From Warburgia ugandensis (lineage: Eukaryota; Streptophyta; Magnoliopsida; Canellales; Canellaceae): DNA of 64,000 nt. The notes under the pieces are model-generated. The model was not told where the DNA came from and did not search any database. It saw nothing but the letters and a program-made list of their open reading frames with translations. The stretch lies in the NCBI GenBank assembly GCA_035236585.1, contig CP141126.1:65015414-65079413 (forward strand), read 5' to 3'. Made by a program: the position numbers and the translations under genes. Positions within the stretch are counted from its first letter, which is position 1. Each line of letters begins with the position of its first letter. Below are positions 22,885-36,039 of the stretch, piece after piece.

Positions 22885-24638
22885 TATGACGACCCGGATT
22901 TTCTCATGCATTTTTAAATGCAATGTCTAATTCCTAAGGTGGGATGCATCCCTATTTGAAAACCATTTTATAAAAACCATGCAATGCATCGGAAAATCTT
23001 TTGTTTTAAACTCATTTTGAAAACTCGGAGTGTCATTTGCTTTCACAACAACCAAAGTAGTTTTTGAAATACTTTAGAAATCATAAATGTTTTTCCCCAG
23101 GTCTATCCAGTCACAGCACACAACCCAACTGTAATTAAATACAAATACATGTCTAAAGGGTAGAGAGTTTACTCACATGTATAGTTGTGTCCTTTGTTTA
23201 TGCACTTGCTCGTAGAACTAATATCCCCTGAGGCATCTTCTATTTGTAAGCGGAACTATCCTAAAAAATGTTAAGGATAGGGTGAGTATATACTATACTC
23301 AGTAGGAGTCTATCACTACTAGTTTTGCAATGCATGTTATGTTTAAAATCATGTGCTCTTAAAAACATGTGCATGTTCGAACAATCATGTTCAATATCGA
23401 TATTAAAAACCACTGTCAAACCGAAATATTAACGACTTAAAGAATAGCATAATCCAAGTCGAAAGTATCATATATCATAAACATAATGATATGCATAAGA
23501 TGCTCCACTGAATCCAACTCATGGATATCTGGTATGGTCGACCAACCTCATGTAATACCATATGCAATGCAAGTAAATCCTCAAACCATAGGGTCCAACT
23601 ATGCCCACGACCTCGTCGCCATGTGGTCCTCGAGTACCTGAGGACACAGGGTCATATGCCTCCATGGGACATATGACACTTCGACCTAGTGCCATGACAC
23701 CAGTGGTAGCCCCTTGTACCACATGTAGTCGAAGCAGGGACGTTACCCTTTTTGGGCGTGGTACCCATCCACCTAATAGTGGTAGAGGCTGGAGGCCAAC
23801 CCAAACTTCTCTGCATAACGCCCACGAGCTTATTAGCCCAAATCATATCAGATCAAACAAGTGAAAAACCTCTTTTTCAAAACCTGTCCTCTTTGGGTCC
23901 CTCACAACTACCTGACCCTCACAACTGCCTACCCAGCGTCTTGTGGGCACTCTAGCGTCTTTTGGTAACCCTCAAGGATATGCAATCTTTAAAAAACTCA
24001 ATACTCAGAAATCATACAATATATGCATTTGTTTGCAAAACATATCTACGCATAATGTATATGCAATTATTTGCAAAACATATCTATGAATAATGTATAT
24101 GCAATTATTTGCAAAACATATCTATGCATAAAGCATTTATCATATATACGCTGAATTAAGTCATGCTAAACAAGTCATATACTTATACTTAAAACATGTA
24201 TTCTCAAAACAATCATGGCTCTTTTAAAAAGTCTACTAGCGATAGAGCACCTACCTCAAAGTCTCCTGGATTCGCGTCCTTTATCACTTTAACCCGTCCC
24301 TGGGTCTCATTTATAAACTCCTGGGTATGAATGGATACAAGGAGTCCTTATTAATTTCATTCTATTTAGACATTAGATTGCTAGATCTGCTTATTGGGTC
24401 CATGGTCCTTGCCTAATTCATTCGTCAGGCTAGATCCTATGGTGTGGATCTACTTTCCAATAGTTAGACTCTATAATTTATCCTCTTTAAAGTCTCATTA
24501 GGTCCGCGTGCCCCAGTTCCCAGGACACCCGTGTATCCTTGTTTAATATTTTAAATAAAGTAAAACATTCAACACAGTTTATTTCCCATAAAATGTCCAA
24601 TTTTTGTTAAAAATGGCGTAAATTGCTCGGGCGTTACA
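22885..24638 (-). mobile_element. Solo LTR D, 1754 bp, in the G 3' LTR
   Basis: Ends are TATGACGACCCGG (TG altered to TA) and GGGCGTTACA. The target duplication GTTAC is perfect at 22880-22884 and 24639-24643. Much of 23510-24240 matches the LTRs of element E, so D belongs to a related family but is shorter. Minus-strand sense is likely: read that way it starts TGTAACGCCCGAG and has TTTATAAATGA near 24307-24317 as a TATA box. No internal region is left, so it is a product of LTR-LTR recombination. Confidence 0.85.
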
Positions 24639-24643
24639 GTTAC

Positions 24644-26009
24644 AACCCCTTCTCCATCCTTGAATGCTTGTTGACCTGGTAAATTTTATAATGTGAAAGT
24701 TTTGGGTATGGGTAAACATGGAGATTCCATCTAGATGTCATAAATAATTCAGCTATTTCAACTTATGTGGAATTATTATCTGGTTTTCAAAATATGCATA
24801 TCTTCATATAGTTATTATAAAAATGGGATTAATTTATCACTCCCATGATAGTAAACCATGAGGGCTGCCTATAGACTATGATCATGATTGAGTTGCCAAA
24901 GATGGTAAACCTTGAGGAAAAGCATTGCTTAGTTAATTACAGCTACGGTGGAGCCCCCCAAGATGGTAAACCCTAAACGAAGAGGTACTAAATAATGAAT
25001 GGAACCACCAAGAGGGTAAACTCTAAGGTAAAGGCTGGTTGGTTGATTTCAACTACGATGGAGTCGCCTAAGATGGTATACCCTAAGGGAAGAACTACCT
25101 GACATACTACACTATTGATGGAGTTGCCTGAGATGGTAAACCCTAAGGGAAAGAGTAGCTTGGTTGATTAAAACTACAATGGAGCAACCTAAGATGGTAA
25201 ACCCTGAGGGAAGAACTACCAAAAGACAGAGTCGCCCAAGATGATAAACTCTAAGGAAAGAGCTACCAACAGATAGAGCCACCCAAGATGATAAACCTTG
25301 AGGGAAAGTAATGCCTTAATGATTTCAACTATGGTGGACTCACCCAAGATGGTAAACCTTGAGGGAACAGCTGCCTAAGGGATAAGACTCCTTGGTTTGC
25401 ATATTGACAATGTATAGCCACATTAGGTGGTAATGTCATAGTAAAGATTTTGGGTCAAACGACGAACTTGTGAATTTTAGGTATCGATATGAAATGTAAA
25501 TGCTATATTTATTTATATTATTGTGGAAATTATAGAATGAATGGAATTCTTGTATAAATGTATTTAAATGTGATGCTTATTGTACTACTATTGAAATTAT
25601 AAATGAAGAATTTCTTAGAAAAATAGCTAATTGATATACCTAATTATATATGCATGCAACTTATCTTGGTTATCTATTAAATGAAATGAAATGTTCCATG
25701 ATTTGAGCATGGTAGTAGAGTTGAGCTAGGCTCAATAGGAACCATGGGATTTACCTATGGGGTTTAGTTCTTTTTTATTACTAGGCTTCGTAGCTCACAT
25801 ATTATCATTTTTTAGGTACTAGCCATGCAAATGAAGGAAAGGCACCTATGAGTGGCTAATAAGGCTTGACTAGATGCTACCATTTTATTTTGTTATCTAT
25901 GCATACTTTTATACTAGTGAACATGTGATATATAATTATATATTTTGATCAGTGAGCTTAGCTATGTGATTCTCATGTTTACTAATCTTAAATTAACGAT
26001 GTGTGCATA
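24644..26009 (+). repeat. 3' LTR of element G, second part
   Basis: It continues the LTR after D and runs to the X insertion at 26010. Its last 90 bases match 243-331 of the 5' LTR, which proves that it belongs to G. It holds the tandem array at 24847-25390. Confidence 0.75.
24847..25390 (+). repeat. Tandem array of ~60 bp units in the G 3' LTR
   Basis: The landmark GATGGTAAACC and close variants starts at 24847, 24901, 24962, 25012, 25072, 25132, 25193, 25240, 25287 and 25347. Steps are 54, 61, 50, 60, 60, 61, 47, 47 and 60 bases, so most units are about 60 bases and some lack about 13. Each unit also carries a GGAGTCGCC-like block. Confidence 0.85.
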
Positions 26010-26125
26010 TGATAAGTATTCAATTTTGTACTAAAAATAACCAATTAGTAGTTCATGTGTTGTAAATTATAGGCATTATTCTAGGCATTTTTTGAAATTT
26101 CATAACACATGCACTTCTAACCTAA
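26010..26125 (+). repeat. 5' LTR of element X, first piece
   Basis: Matches the first ~115 bases of the 3' LTR at 56271 onward (CAATTTTGTA, GTTGTAAATTATAGGC and CATAACAC blocks). It ends at the LINE target duplication 26113-26125. Confidence 0.8.
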
Positions 26126-26490
26126 CTCTATTGATGCTAGTCCTAAGCTTAGATGAAAAAGGAGGAGGGTCTTGTGTCAAGTGCCAGTCGACAAGGAAGA
26201 AGTTGAAGATGATTTTGTTATTTCTTTCCTACTTGCAAATGAATATGCATTTCTATATTAGCTTGTAAGTAAGAAATGAAAATCAACTCCAGATTCTTAA
26301 AAGTATAGCAAACCTAACATGACATGAATCATATACTGACATTCCCTTAAGCTAAGGCATCCCCATAAGTGACATGTTGCATTAGATCTCGGGTGCGGTG
26401 AAAAATGGGCAAGGGTTACTAGGGCATTGCCCCATAAGCGACACGCTACATTGAATCCTATGTGTAGTGGAAAATGGAAAGGGCTACTAG
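26126..26490 (+). mobile_element. 5' part of the plus-strand RTE-type LINE
   Basis: Starts just after the 13-base duplication at 26113-26125, which recurs with one change at 38850-38862. An AAAAAGGAGGAGGG motif near 26155, known from the start of plant RTE LINEs, opens the leader. From 26345 it has tandem 66-69 base units. The leader is cut by solo LTR A at 26491 and continues at 35925. No coding text is seen here. Confidence 0.8.
26345..26490 (+). repeat. Tandem ~69 bp units of the LINE leader, first two
   Basis: CCCCATAAG recurs at 26361 and 26430 (69 bases apart), with a GTAGTGGAAAATGG-like block in each unit. A third unit (CCCCTTGGAAG at 35930) follows after A is removed, at a step of about 66. 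These units resemble those at 1-180 on the other strand. Confidence 0.75.
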
Positions 26491-29400
26491 TGTGATGACC
26501 TAGGTTTTTGTAACATGTTTTGTAATATATTTTTGAAAGGCAGGGCCCTTAATATTAAAATTTTTTCGCGAAACAAAGCAGGAAAAATTCTTTTGTTTAG
26601 AACTTGTTTTGTAAAACCCAAGTTAGCACTACATAACATAAGTAGAACTTTGTACAAGATAAAATTTCATTGAAGGAATATACTTTTATTAAATTCCAGA
26701 ATTCATCTAGTGGTTCACAGTACAGCCAAATCCATTACAATACTTGTCCAAATTATATAATTCAAAACTCAAAGCTCACCATACAACGAAACTCTCATTA
26801 CAATACAATACTCTTAAACAAAGAAAAATACATGTCTTCAAGGGGTATACCTTGAAGATTATTCTCTTCAAGTCTTGAGCTCCTAGCTCTCCTTCCCTGT
26901 ATATGAGATATTGTAACATTTATAATATCTCAGCAAGCAATGCTTGGTAGGGGATTCAAGAAGCATAATAATTGACAATATAATTCTAATACTTGATAAT
27001 CCCGTTATCTCTAAACATATTCATGTCTCTCCTCTTTACTTTGTAATATATGTACATCCATATACATGCATACTATGCATGGGTAAATTAGTTAAATTTA
27101 TGAAAGTAGTCAAATATCATTCCCAATTAAGCTGATCAATTCTCTCCATTATGAGAATTCAGTATTTCAGCTAATCCTGCACTAGAAATTTCCCTTCTTG
27201 GGAAATATTGGTAATATATAATTACCTAGCATTTCATCATGCTAAAACATAAGGCATTTCATTATGCCTACTTTCATATGCATCATAGTGCAAAATAATC
27301 AAAGGGCTACCATGCTATAGTCTAATCTGTACTAGCGCGCTCGGATAACTACCCTATTCACCACTAATACCACGGTGAAAAATATTATGTTGCTGCTCAC
27401 ATGGGGAGACAGGACTTTTACAATGGTGGCCATCCCATAATTGCCCCACCCGACTTTTAGCCTCTCATAGGGTAAGGTATCATCAAATCATCAAATTTCA
27501 AGAAGTGGGTGTGCAAACCCTCATAGCTTCTCTAGCATAGCATCCCTCTAGGCTTATGCCTATTAAAAAAAAATGACAAGCCTCCAAGCTTGCATCTGAA
27601 ATAGATTTCATACATATTAGACAATTTGTTTGTTTACTTAGGGCTAAAATATCTTCTAGTTCCCTATTCACTTAGAGTCTAGTCCTTAACCATTTTATAT
27701 GTGTTTGGTTGGATCATAAGGGTTTCAGGGGATTTAATACAAGTATTAACATTACTCTTGTCAACATAAGGTCATGGGTTCAATCATGTACATCCCATGT
27801 AATGCATTCATCAAATCCTCCTACCTTCAAGTAGTGATCCCTTTTCCCAGATCTTCCATGATTCTGACTGATGTATGTAATCTATACATCCATACATACT
27901 GTCAATATATATAAATTATGAAAAATCCTATTGATCACTAGATTTGATGTTTAGAATGATCTTCAATTCATTCATATCTAAGTATTTTCTATCTCTAAGT
28001 CTTTGTGTGTCCATCTCCTTGATCTTGATCTTTCATAGATCCTTTGATTGACAATCTATACTTGTTGATAAAGATCAAGGTCCTAGATATTTTATCATTT
28101 AGTTCTTCTTTGATCTAAGTTCAATTATTAGATCATCCCTAAGGAGGATGATCTTAGTTTTCTTCCTTGAATCATCTTTGATCAAGGGTTTGGATTATCT
28201 AATCTAATGAACTAGATTTGATCTATAACATGCATACTAAATAATGTACAATGTTCTCATTCTTATTGTTCTTGATCATTCAGGATCTAATGGATCTTGT
28301 TTGATCATCCTTATCTTACTTATAGTTTTTATTAGGGTTAGATAATTTACTAACCTTTTATGCTCTTACTATTATTATTCAACCAGTTAATGTTTTGCGG
28401 GTTTGAATGTAACTTATTTCAGCCTAAGTCTAGACTGCTCCTCTTATTTCCAATTGGCTAAGGCTTACTAGCTGAATGGGTGAACACAAAGTGGTTACTT
28501 CAATCCTCATGTAAGGAGGCGTTTAGACCTCACAAACGTCAAAGGAAGGTAGGGGAAGAGCGAGGCTCTATTAGACAACCCCCTTAACCACTATGTTCAA
28601 CCTTCACTAGAGTGACCTTAGCTCAACCTTTCATAAGGTTCCTATAAGCATGTTGATCGTAAGTACTCTTTTTAATTGATTTTAATTAAGTCCATGAACA
28701 TTTACAATGTCATTCATGGGGTTTATTGTTCTCCTAGTTTGGGCCAAGGATTTGATAATCCTTATATTGTCCTACTAACTATAGTCCTTACTAATTAAGT
28801 CCAAAATAATCCACTCCTATTTGTGTCATGAAACTCTACTTTCTCATTAGATTCTATTTTTTGGTGTTTTATGCTCTTTATCTCATAACAAGTAGATCTA
28901 CTAATGAAATTTAACCATAAATGAATTATAAATTCAAAGCATAAAACTACATAATTGAACAACTTAATGATAATGATACAAGTTACTTAAAATTACACTA
29001 GCATGATTTTCAAATAATATACCTTAATAACTCAATTTAAACTAACATCGTCCTAAGGTACAATCTCATACTATAGTATGATCTTACATGAAATCATAGC
29101 ATGGTCCTAAGTTACAATGGCATGAAATCATACTAACTTGGTCCTAAGTTACACTTGCATAAAATCACACTAACATGCCCCTAAGATAATTAAATCTAAC
29201 AACCTATTATAACAATGTAATCACATATCATGCTAAGGTCTAAAAGTTGCACTAGCATGCTTTATAACATAAATCACATTTAAAATGCTATTATCAATTA
29301 ATAAAAAATAAAAATAATTACATTAATATTTTTAGAAACCTTTACTTATGATCCATCTATTTGATTTTTGATCTTTTCCTTTTAATCAAGGGTTTTAATT

Positions 29401-32400
29401 ACATTTAGGGGTTTTTCTTCATTAAGGTCCAAAGATCATATTGCTTTGTTTTTGTCATATCCAATCCATGACCTCCCTAGATTTCATCATATTAACATTC
29501 ATTCAATCCATCCCAAGGATCTGATCACACTTGATCCCATTGATCAAGTGGGTCCCTTTGTATTTTAAGGGTTTTTCTACCATAATGGGTAGATCCCTTA
29601 ATATATCTCAGATATGTCCAAATAAACTGTAGATATCATTTTATTTCAATAGTATATCATTATTAAAATAGATTACCAAGATCTGATCACCTCAAATCTT
29701 GAAGATCTTGGAAATTGAAAACTTTTTTCCTAAATATAGAAAGTTTCATAAGATCTTTTCTTCATTTTATCATTTCATAAGAAACTAGAGGTTGTAAGCT
29801 TTCCATAACTTCTTTCCGATATCAATTTGGAGTTCATATGACTCCTAAATTGAGTCTGGAAGTTCACAGTCCATTTGTAGGGCCTATCATCAAGACGCTC
29901 TGGTTGTCACTCGCCTATTATCGAGACGCAAGATGGACGCTCCCGCCTGGGACTGTTACTTATGTGCGATCGTCTCGTTGGGACAACGTCGCGCATGCAG
30001 CACACGCGAGGAAACTTTGCCCCGTGTGGCATTTCTATGCGGCGTTTCGCACTCCGTCCTGGGGACCTTAATCCAATCGGGAGATGGGCAGTTCGTTCTG
30101 AACCATCCAATCAATCCCTCTAAATTGAGGGTCCAAAACTTAATATAATTTTTTGAAACTTTTACCCTAGGGGTTTTGGACCCTTTTGGATCGATTGGTA
30201 GGGTTAAATTTTCCATTTGAGCCCTCAATCATCATGAATTGAGGGTTCTAGTATTTACTTTAGTTTTACATTTTTTCACCCAAATAAAATTATAGTAAAA
30301 TGAAAATTTCATTAAACAACAATAAATATGTCTAGGAAGTAGTTCCACCTACCTGATTGGAGAAAAACATTGGCATATAGTCCAATTTAAGATAATACCA
30401 GTTTTGATAATAAGATAGACCAAGATCCACATATCTTGTGATTTTGTTGTTTGAACTGTTAGATCTTGAAATTTCTTTGGGCGTTTTGTAGCTAAGGTAT
30501 GGTAGGAAATTTTATACAGTGAGATTTGTGATATTTGATCCTGAACAGAGTGCTTAATTGAATTTAGGTCTCTTATTCCAATCTAGAGAGAGGAGATAGA
30601 AAATGAAAGAGAGATATCTTTTGGGAGTTTTGGGATTTTGGGAATGGATATATGTCTGGTTTTGGAGGGGAAATCAAGATAATTTTGTGGGAATTTAATG
30701 AACATTTTTAGAGGATTTTTGGGGGTGTATTTATAAGCATTTTGGGTCTTTTTTCATGATTATGTGTAATGATTATGGTTTATTTTTTTATTATTTAATT
30801 AGCATTGGATTCTCCACCTCCACCTTTTTCTCCATGGCCAGTTTGTAACGACCTGGGTTTTTGTAACATGATTTGTAAAGTATTTTGAAAGGCAGGACCC
30901 TTAAGAGTGTAAATTTTTTTCACAAAACAAAGCAGCAGAAATTCTTTTCTTTAGAACTTGTTTTAAAAACCCAAGTCACCATTTTATACATAACATAAGT
31001 ACAATTTGTGTACAAAATAAAATTCCATTGAAGGAATATGCTTTTATTAAATTTCAGGATCCATCTAGTGGTTCACAGTACAACCAAATCTATTACAGTA
31101 CTTGTCCAAATTACATAATCCAAAACTCAAGCTCACCATACAATAAAACTCTCAACAAAGAAAAATACATGTCTTCAAGGGTATACTTTGAAGATTATTC
31201 TCTTCAAGTCTTCTATCATCTTCAGCTCCTAACTCTCCTTCCTTGTATCTAAGATATTGCAACATTTACAATATCTCAGCAAGTAATGCTTGGTAGGGGA
31301 TTCAAGAAGCATAATAATTGACAATGTAATTCCAATACTTCATAATCCCATTATCCCTCAACATATTCATGTCTCTACTCTTTACTTTGTAATTTATGTA
31401 TATCTATATACATACATACATACTCTTCATGAGTAAACCAGTTAAATTTGTGAAAGTAGTCAAATATCATTCCCAACTAAGCTGATCAATTCCCTCCATA
31501 ATTGCCACCACTCGACTTTTAGCTTCTCTTTGGGCAAGGTATCATCATATCATCAAATTTCAAGGAGTGGGTGGCCAAACCCTCATAACTCCTCTAGCAA
31601 TAGCATCCCCCTAGGCTTATGCATATTAAAACAAACTCACAAGCCTCCAAGCTTGTATGTAAAATAGATTTCATATATATTAGACCATATGTCTATTTAC
31701 TTAGGGCTGAAATATTTTCTAGTTCCCTATTCACTTATAGTTTAGTCCTTAACCATCTTATATGTGTTTGGTTGGATCATAAGGTTTTTAAGAGATTTAA
31801 TAAAAGTATTAACATTACTTTTGTCAACATAAGATCATGAGTACAATCATGTATATCTTATGTAAATGCATTCATCAAATCCTCCTACCTTTAAGGATTG
31901 ATCTCTTTTCTCCAATCTTCCATGATCTTGATTGATGTATGTAATCTGTAGATCTATACATATTGTCAATATATAAATTTTGAACAATCCCATTGATATC
32001 TAGATCTAATGTTTAGAATGACCTTTAGATCATTCATATCTAAGTATTTTTCTATCTCTAAGTCTTTGTATGTCCATCTCCTTGATCTTGATCTTTCATA
32101 GATCCATTGATTTACAATATACACATGTTGATAAAGATCAGGGTCCTAGATCTTCCATCATCTAGTTCTTCTTTGATCTAAGTTTAGTTATTGGATCATC
32201 CCTAAGGAGGATGATCTTGGTTTTCTTCCTTGAATCATATTTGATCAAGGGTTTGGATTGTCTAATTTAATGAACTATAACAAGCATACTAATAAATATG
32301 CATCCTAAGTACAATATAATATTCTATTTCTTATTGTTCTTGATCATCCAAGATCTTATGGATCTTGTTTGATCATCCTCATCCTACTTACTGTTTTTAT

Positions 32401-35400
32401 TAGGGTTAGGTAATTTACTAACCTTTTATGCTCTTATTATTATTATTCAACCAGTTAATGTGTTGGTTGAAGGTAACTTATTCAAGCCTAAATCTAGACT
32501 GCTCCTCTTATTTCCAATTGGCTAAGGTTTACTTGCTGAATGGGTGAACACAAAGTGGTTACTTCAATCCTTTTGTAAGGAGGCGTTTAGACCTCATAAA
32601 CGTCAACGGAAGGTAGGGGAAGAGTGAGGCTCTATTAGATAACCCCCTTAACTACTATGTTCATCATTCACTAGAATGACCATAACTCAACCTTTCATAA
32701 GGTTCCTATAAACATGTTTACCCTAAACACTCTTTCTAATAGATTTTAATTAAGTCCATGAATATTTATAATGTCATTCATGGGGTTTATTATTCTTCTC
32801 CTAATTTGGGCTAAGGATTTGATAATTCTTATATTGTCCTACTAATTGTAGACCTTACTAATTAAGTCCAAAGTACTCCATTCTTATTTGTGTCATGAAA
32901 CTCTACTTTCTCATTAGATTACATTTTTGAAGTGTTATGCTCTTTATTTCATAACAAGTAGATCTACTAATAACATTTAGCCATAAATGAATTATAAATT
33001 CAAAGCATAAAACTACATAATTTAACACTTAATGATAATGAGGCAAGGTACTCAAAATTACTCTAACATGATTTCCAACTAATATACCTTAATAACTCAA
33101 TTTAAACTAACATGGACTTAAGGTATAATCTCGTACTATAGTATAAACTTATATGAAATTCTAGCATGGTCCTAAGTTAGAATGGCATGAAATCATACTA
33201 AAGTGCCCCTAAGATAATTAAATCTAGCACCTTATGATAACAATGAAATCACATATCATGCTAAAGCCTAAATGTTATATTAGCATTTATAACATAATCA
33301 TATTTAAAATGCTATTATATAAAATGAAACTAATTACATTAACATTTTTAGAAACCTTTACTTATGATCCAACCATTTGATCTTAGATCTTTTCCTTTGA
33401 TTAAGGGTATTAGTTATATTTGGGGATTTTCTTTATTAAGGTCCAAAGATCATATTGATCCATTTTTGTCATAATCCATCCATGATTTCTTGGATTTCAT
33501 CATATCAACATTCATTTTATCCATCCCAAGGATCTGATAACACTTGATCTCATTGATCAAGTGGGTCCCTTTGTATTTTTAGGGTTTTTCTACCATAATA
33601 GGTAGATCCCTTAATATATCTCAGATATGTTCAAATAAACCATAGATATCACTTCATTTCAATAGTATATCATTAGTAAAACATATTTTCAAGATCTGAT
33701 CATCTCAGATCTTGAAGATCTAGGTAATTGGAAACTTGTTTCTTTAATATAAGAAGTTTTACTGAATATTATGTCCATATTATCATTTCATCAAAAAATA
33801 TAGGTTTCAAGCTTTCCATAGCTTCTTTCCGATCATAATTTGGAGTTCAGATGGCTCCGAAATTTGATGTGGAAGTTCACAGTCCTTTCTAGGGCTTAGA
33901 TTTGATCTGGGCCCAAGGAACGGACGGCCCAGATCTTTTGGGCGGAAAACCAAGCCCGGAGGAATGCTCCCGCTTGTCAGGCGCGTCCGCCACAGAGGCA
34001 TGATGGAAGTGCCTGTCTGGGACTTCCACCGATGCAGATGGGATGAGCGGGATGCTCGTCGTCCGCGTGCTCGTAAACGGGATGCTCGTCAGGCACATCC
34101 GGTCTTCAGTTTGACCGATGTGCCGTCGTCCCGCTTGGGACGACATCCCACACGCAGCGCATGCGGAACGTTTCTGCGTGTGCCATTTCCAACGCTGCGT
34201 CATGCGTGTGTCTTGGGCACTGTTAGATCAGGAGATCAGACAGTCCATTTTGGACCGTCCAATCAATCCTCTCTCAATTGAGGAACCAAACCTTCATGAA
34301 ATTTAGTGAAAATTGTACGCTAGGGGTTTTGGACCCTTTTGGATCGATTGGTAAGGGTAGATTTTCCATCGGAGCACTCTATAGGTCTGAATTGAAGGTG
34401 CTATTATTACTTTATTTTTACGTTTTTTATCATCAAAATAAATTATAGTAAAAGAAAATTTTCATTAAACATAAGTAAACATGTATAGAAAGTATTCCCA
34501 CCTACCTGATTGGAGAAGAAACGTTGTTTATGTGTCCAATTTAAAAGAAATACCCTTTTGATGAAGATAGGCCAAAGATCCACCTTTCTTGCAAAAATCC
34601 CGTTGTTTGAACCGTTGGATCTTGAAATTGCTTTGGTGGTTTTGTACCTATGGTATGGTGGGAAGTTTTGAACGGTGGCATTGATGATATTAGTTTTGGA
34701 ACAGAGTGCCTAATTGATTTTAGGTCTCTTGTTCCAATCTAAAAAGAAAAGAAATTGAAAAGAGAGATATCTCTTGCAAATTTTGGGTTTTTGGGGAGGG
34801 ATCTAGGTCTAACTTTTTAGGGAGAGTGAAGAAAATTTTGTGGGGATTTTATGAGCATTTTTGGGGTTGCATTTATAGGCATTTTGGTCTTCTTTCATGA
34901 TTATAATATTTAATTTTTTATTATTAAATGGCATGAAAGTCTCCCATCCTCCATTTTTCTTCCCCAAGACCAGCTGGTGTTTTTTGACCAATGACTTCAT
35001 GTGGGCTGCTCATAAGATTCATTTTTGGGTCCCTTGTGGGCCCCACATGGTGTAAAAAGACCATTTTGCCATTTATGTATAAAATTTTGGGTTTTATTCC
35101 CATGATCTCGTATTTGAGTGTACTTAGTGGAGTTGGATTCATATTTATCAGTACATTCTAAATTTTGAAGTCTTATATTTTGATTTTTGGGTTAAATTAC
35201 TATTTTACCTTTTTGTCCAATAAATGAAGAAACTTAAGGATTTTTCATCCGAATTCAGAATTTGTCGTGCTTATAGTCATTTTGAAGGGTTTGCTATGTT
35301 TAATTTCAATTTTACATGTCTTATTATTTTATTATACTTTTATAAAAAGTATATTCTAAATAACCCTAATATTTCAGCCCAAAATATCTGAAACTCAAAC

Positions 35401-35919
35401 TTTATTGATTTTCTCAATCAATTACAAAAATTGGGGTTATTACACAGTTGGTAGTGGTTTGAATCATGCTTTCATGTGGGATGGTCATTGGATCCCTTTT
35501 TAGGTCCCTTGTGGGCCCCACATAGTGTAAAAAGACCATTTTGCCCTTTATGTATAAAAAATTAGGGTTTATTCCCATGATCTCGGAATTGAGTGCACTT
35601 AGTGGCATTGAATTCATATTTCTTAGCACATTATAAATTTTGATGTCTCAGATCTTGATTTTTGGGTAAAATTACTATTTTGCCCTTTTGTCCATAAAAT
35701 AAAGAAAATTAAGAATTTTTCATCCGAATTCAAAATTTGTTGGGCTTACAGTTGTTCTGAAGGGTTTACTGAGTTCATTTTCAATTATACATGTCTCATC
35801 CCTTGATTATATTTTTATAAGAAGTACATTCTAAATAACCCTAATATTCCAACCTAGAATTTCGGAAACTCAAACTTTATTGATTTTCTCAATCAATTAC
35901 AAAAATTGGGGTTATTACA
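26491..35919 (-). mobile_element. Solo LTR A, about 4.82 kb, interrupted by solo LTR B
   Basis: Ends are TGTGATGACCTAGG and GGGGTTATTACA, with perfect target duplication ACTAG at 26486-26490 and 35920-35924. Subtracting B and its duplication (30844-35449) leaves about 4823 bases, matching C (4850) and B (4601). No PBS, no internal region and no second LTR is visible. The likely sense is minus, by analogy with E and from a TATAAATA-like site near 30727-30736. The GC-rich block at 29880-30230 gives overlapping open frames on both strands that I do not accept as genes. Confidence 0.85.
30844..35444 (-). mobile_element. Solo LTR B, 4601 bp, nested in solo LTR A
   Basis: Ends are TGTAACGACCTGGG and GGGGTTATTACA. 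The target duplication CAGTT is perfect at 30839-30843 and 35445-35449. Sequence on both sides belongs to A and joins cleanly when B is removed; the 34990-35440 part of B can be aligned with the 35450-35919 part of A. B resembles A and C throughout. A GC-rich block at 33890-34270 is the counterpart of the one in A. Confidence 0.9.
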
Positions 35920-36039
35920 ACTAGAGTGTCCCCTTGGAAGCAATGCAGCTACATTAGAACTCGGTGTAGTGAAAAAGTGGGCATGGGTTCATGTCATGGA
36001 CATTGAGAAGTGCGCGAGTAAATAGGATCTCTCAAGAGC

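Larger units (their letters stand above)
242..26009 (+). mobile_element. Element G: old Tekay-like Ty3/Gypsy retrotransposon, host of most other insertions
   Basis: This is the oldest frame of the window. Reading through the younger insertions gives 5' LTR remnant, PBS, gag, protease, RT, RNase H, integrase, PPT and 3' LTR in the order of a Ty3/Gypsy element, all on the plus strand. The gag reading continues across two insertions, C (1217-6066) and F (6261-17476), because each lies between 5-base target duplications. The 3' LTR is interrupted by D and X, and its last part lies outside the window. Assignment to a chromovirus-like clade rests on the gag motif KLGPPKFD, the iMet-type PBS and the pol tail; Tekay is my best guess. 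Confidence 0.8.

Noticed and set aside
24847-25390. Regular repeats with spacing that might suggest a CRISPR array
   Set aside because: The whole unit repeats with no unique spacers, it lies in a retrotransposon LTR, and the DNA is plant.
29838-30228. Overlapping open frames on both strands in a GC-rich block of solo LTR A
   Set aside because: The counterpart block in B (33807-34306) has different frames, and no text is conserved at protein level. High GC lowers stop frequency and makes such frames by chance.
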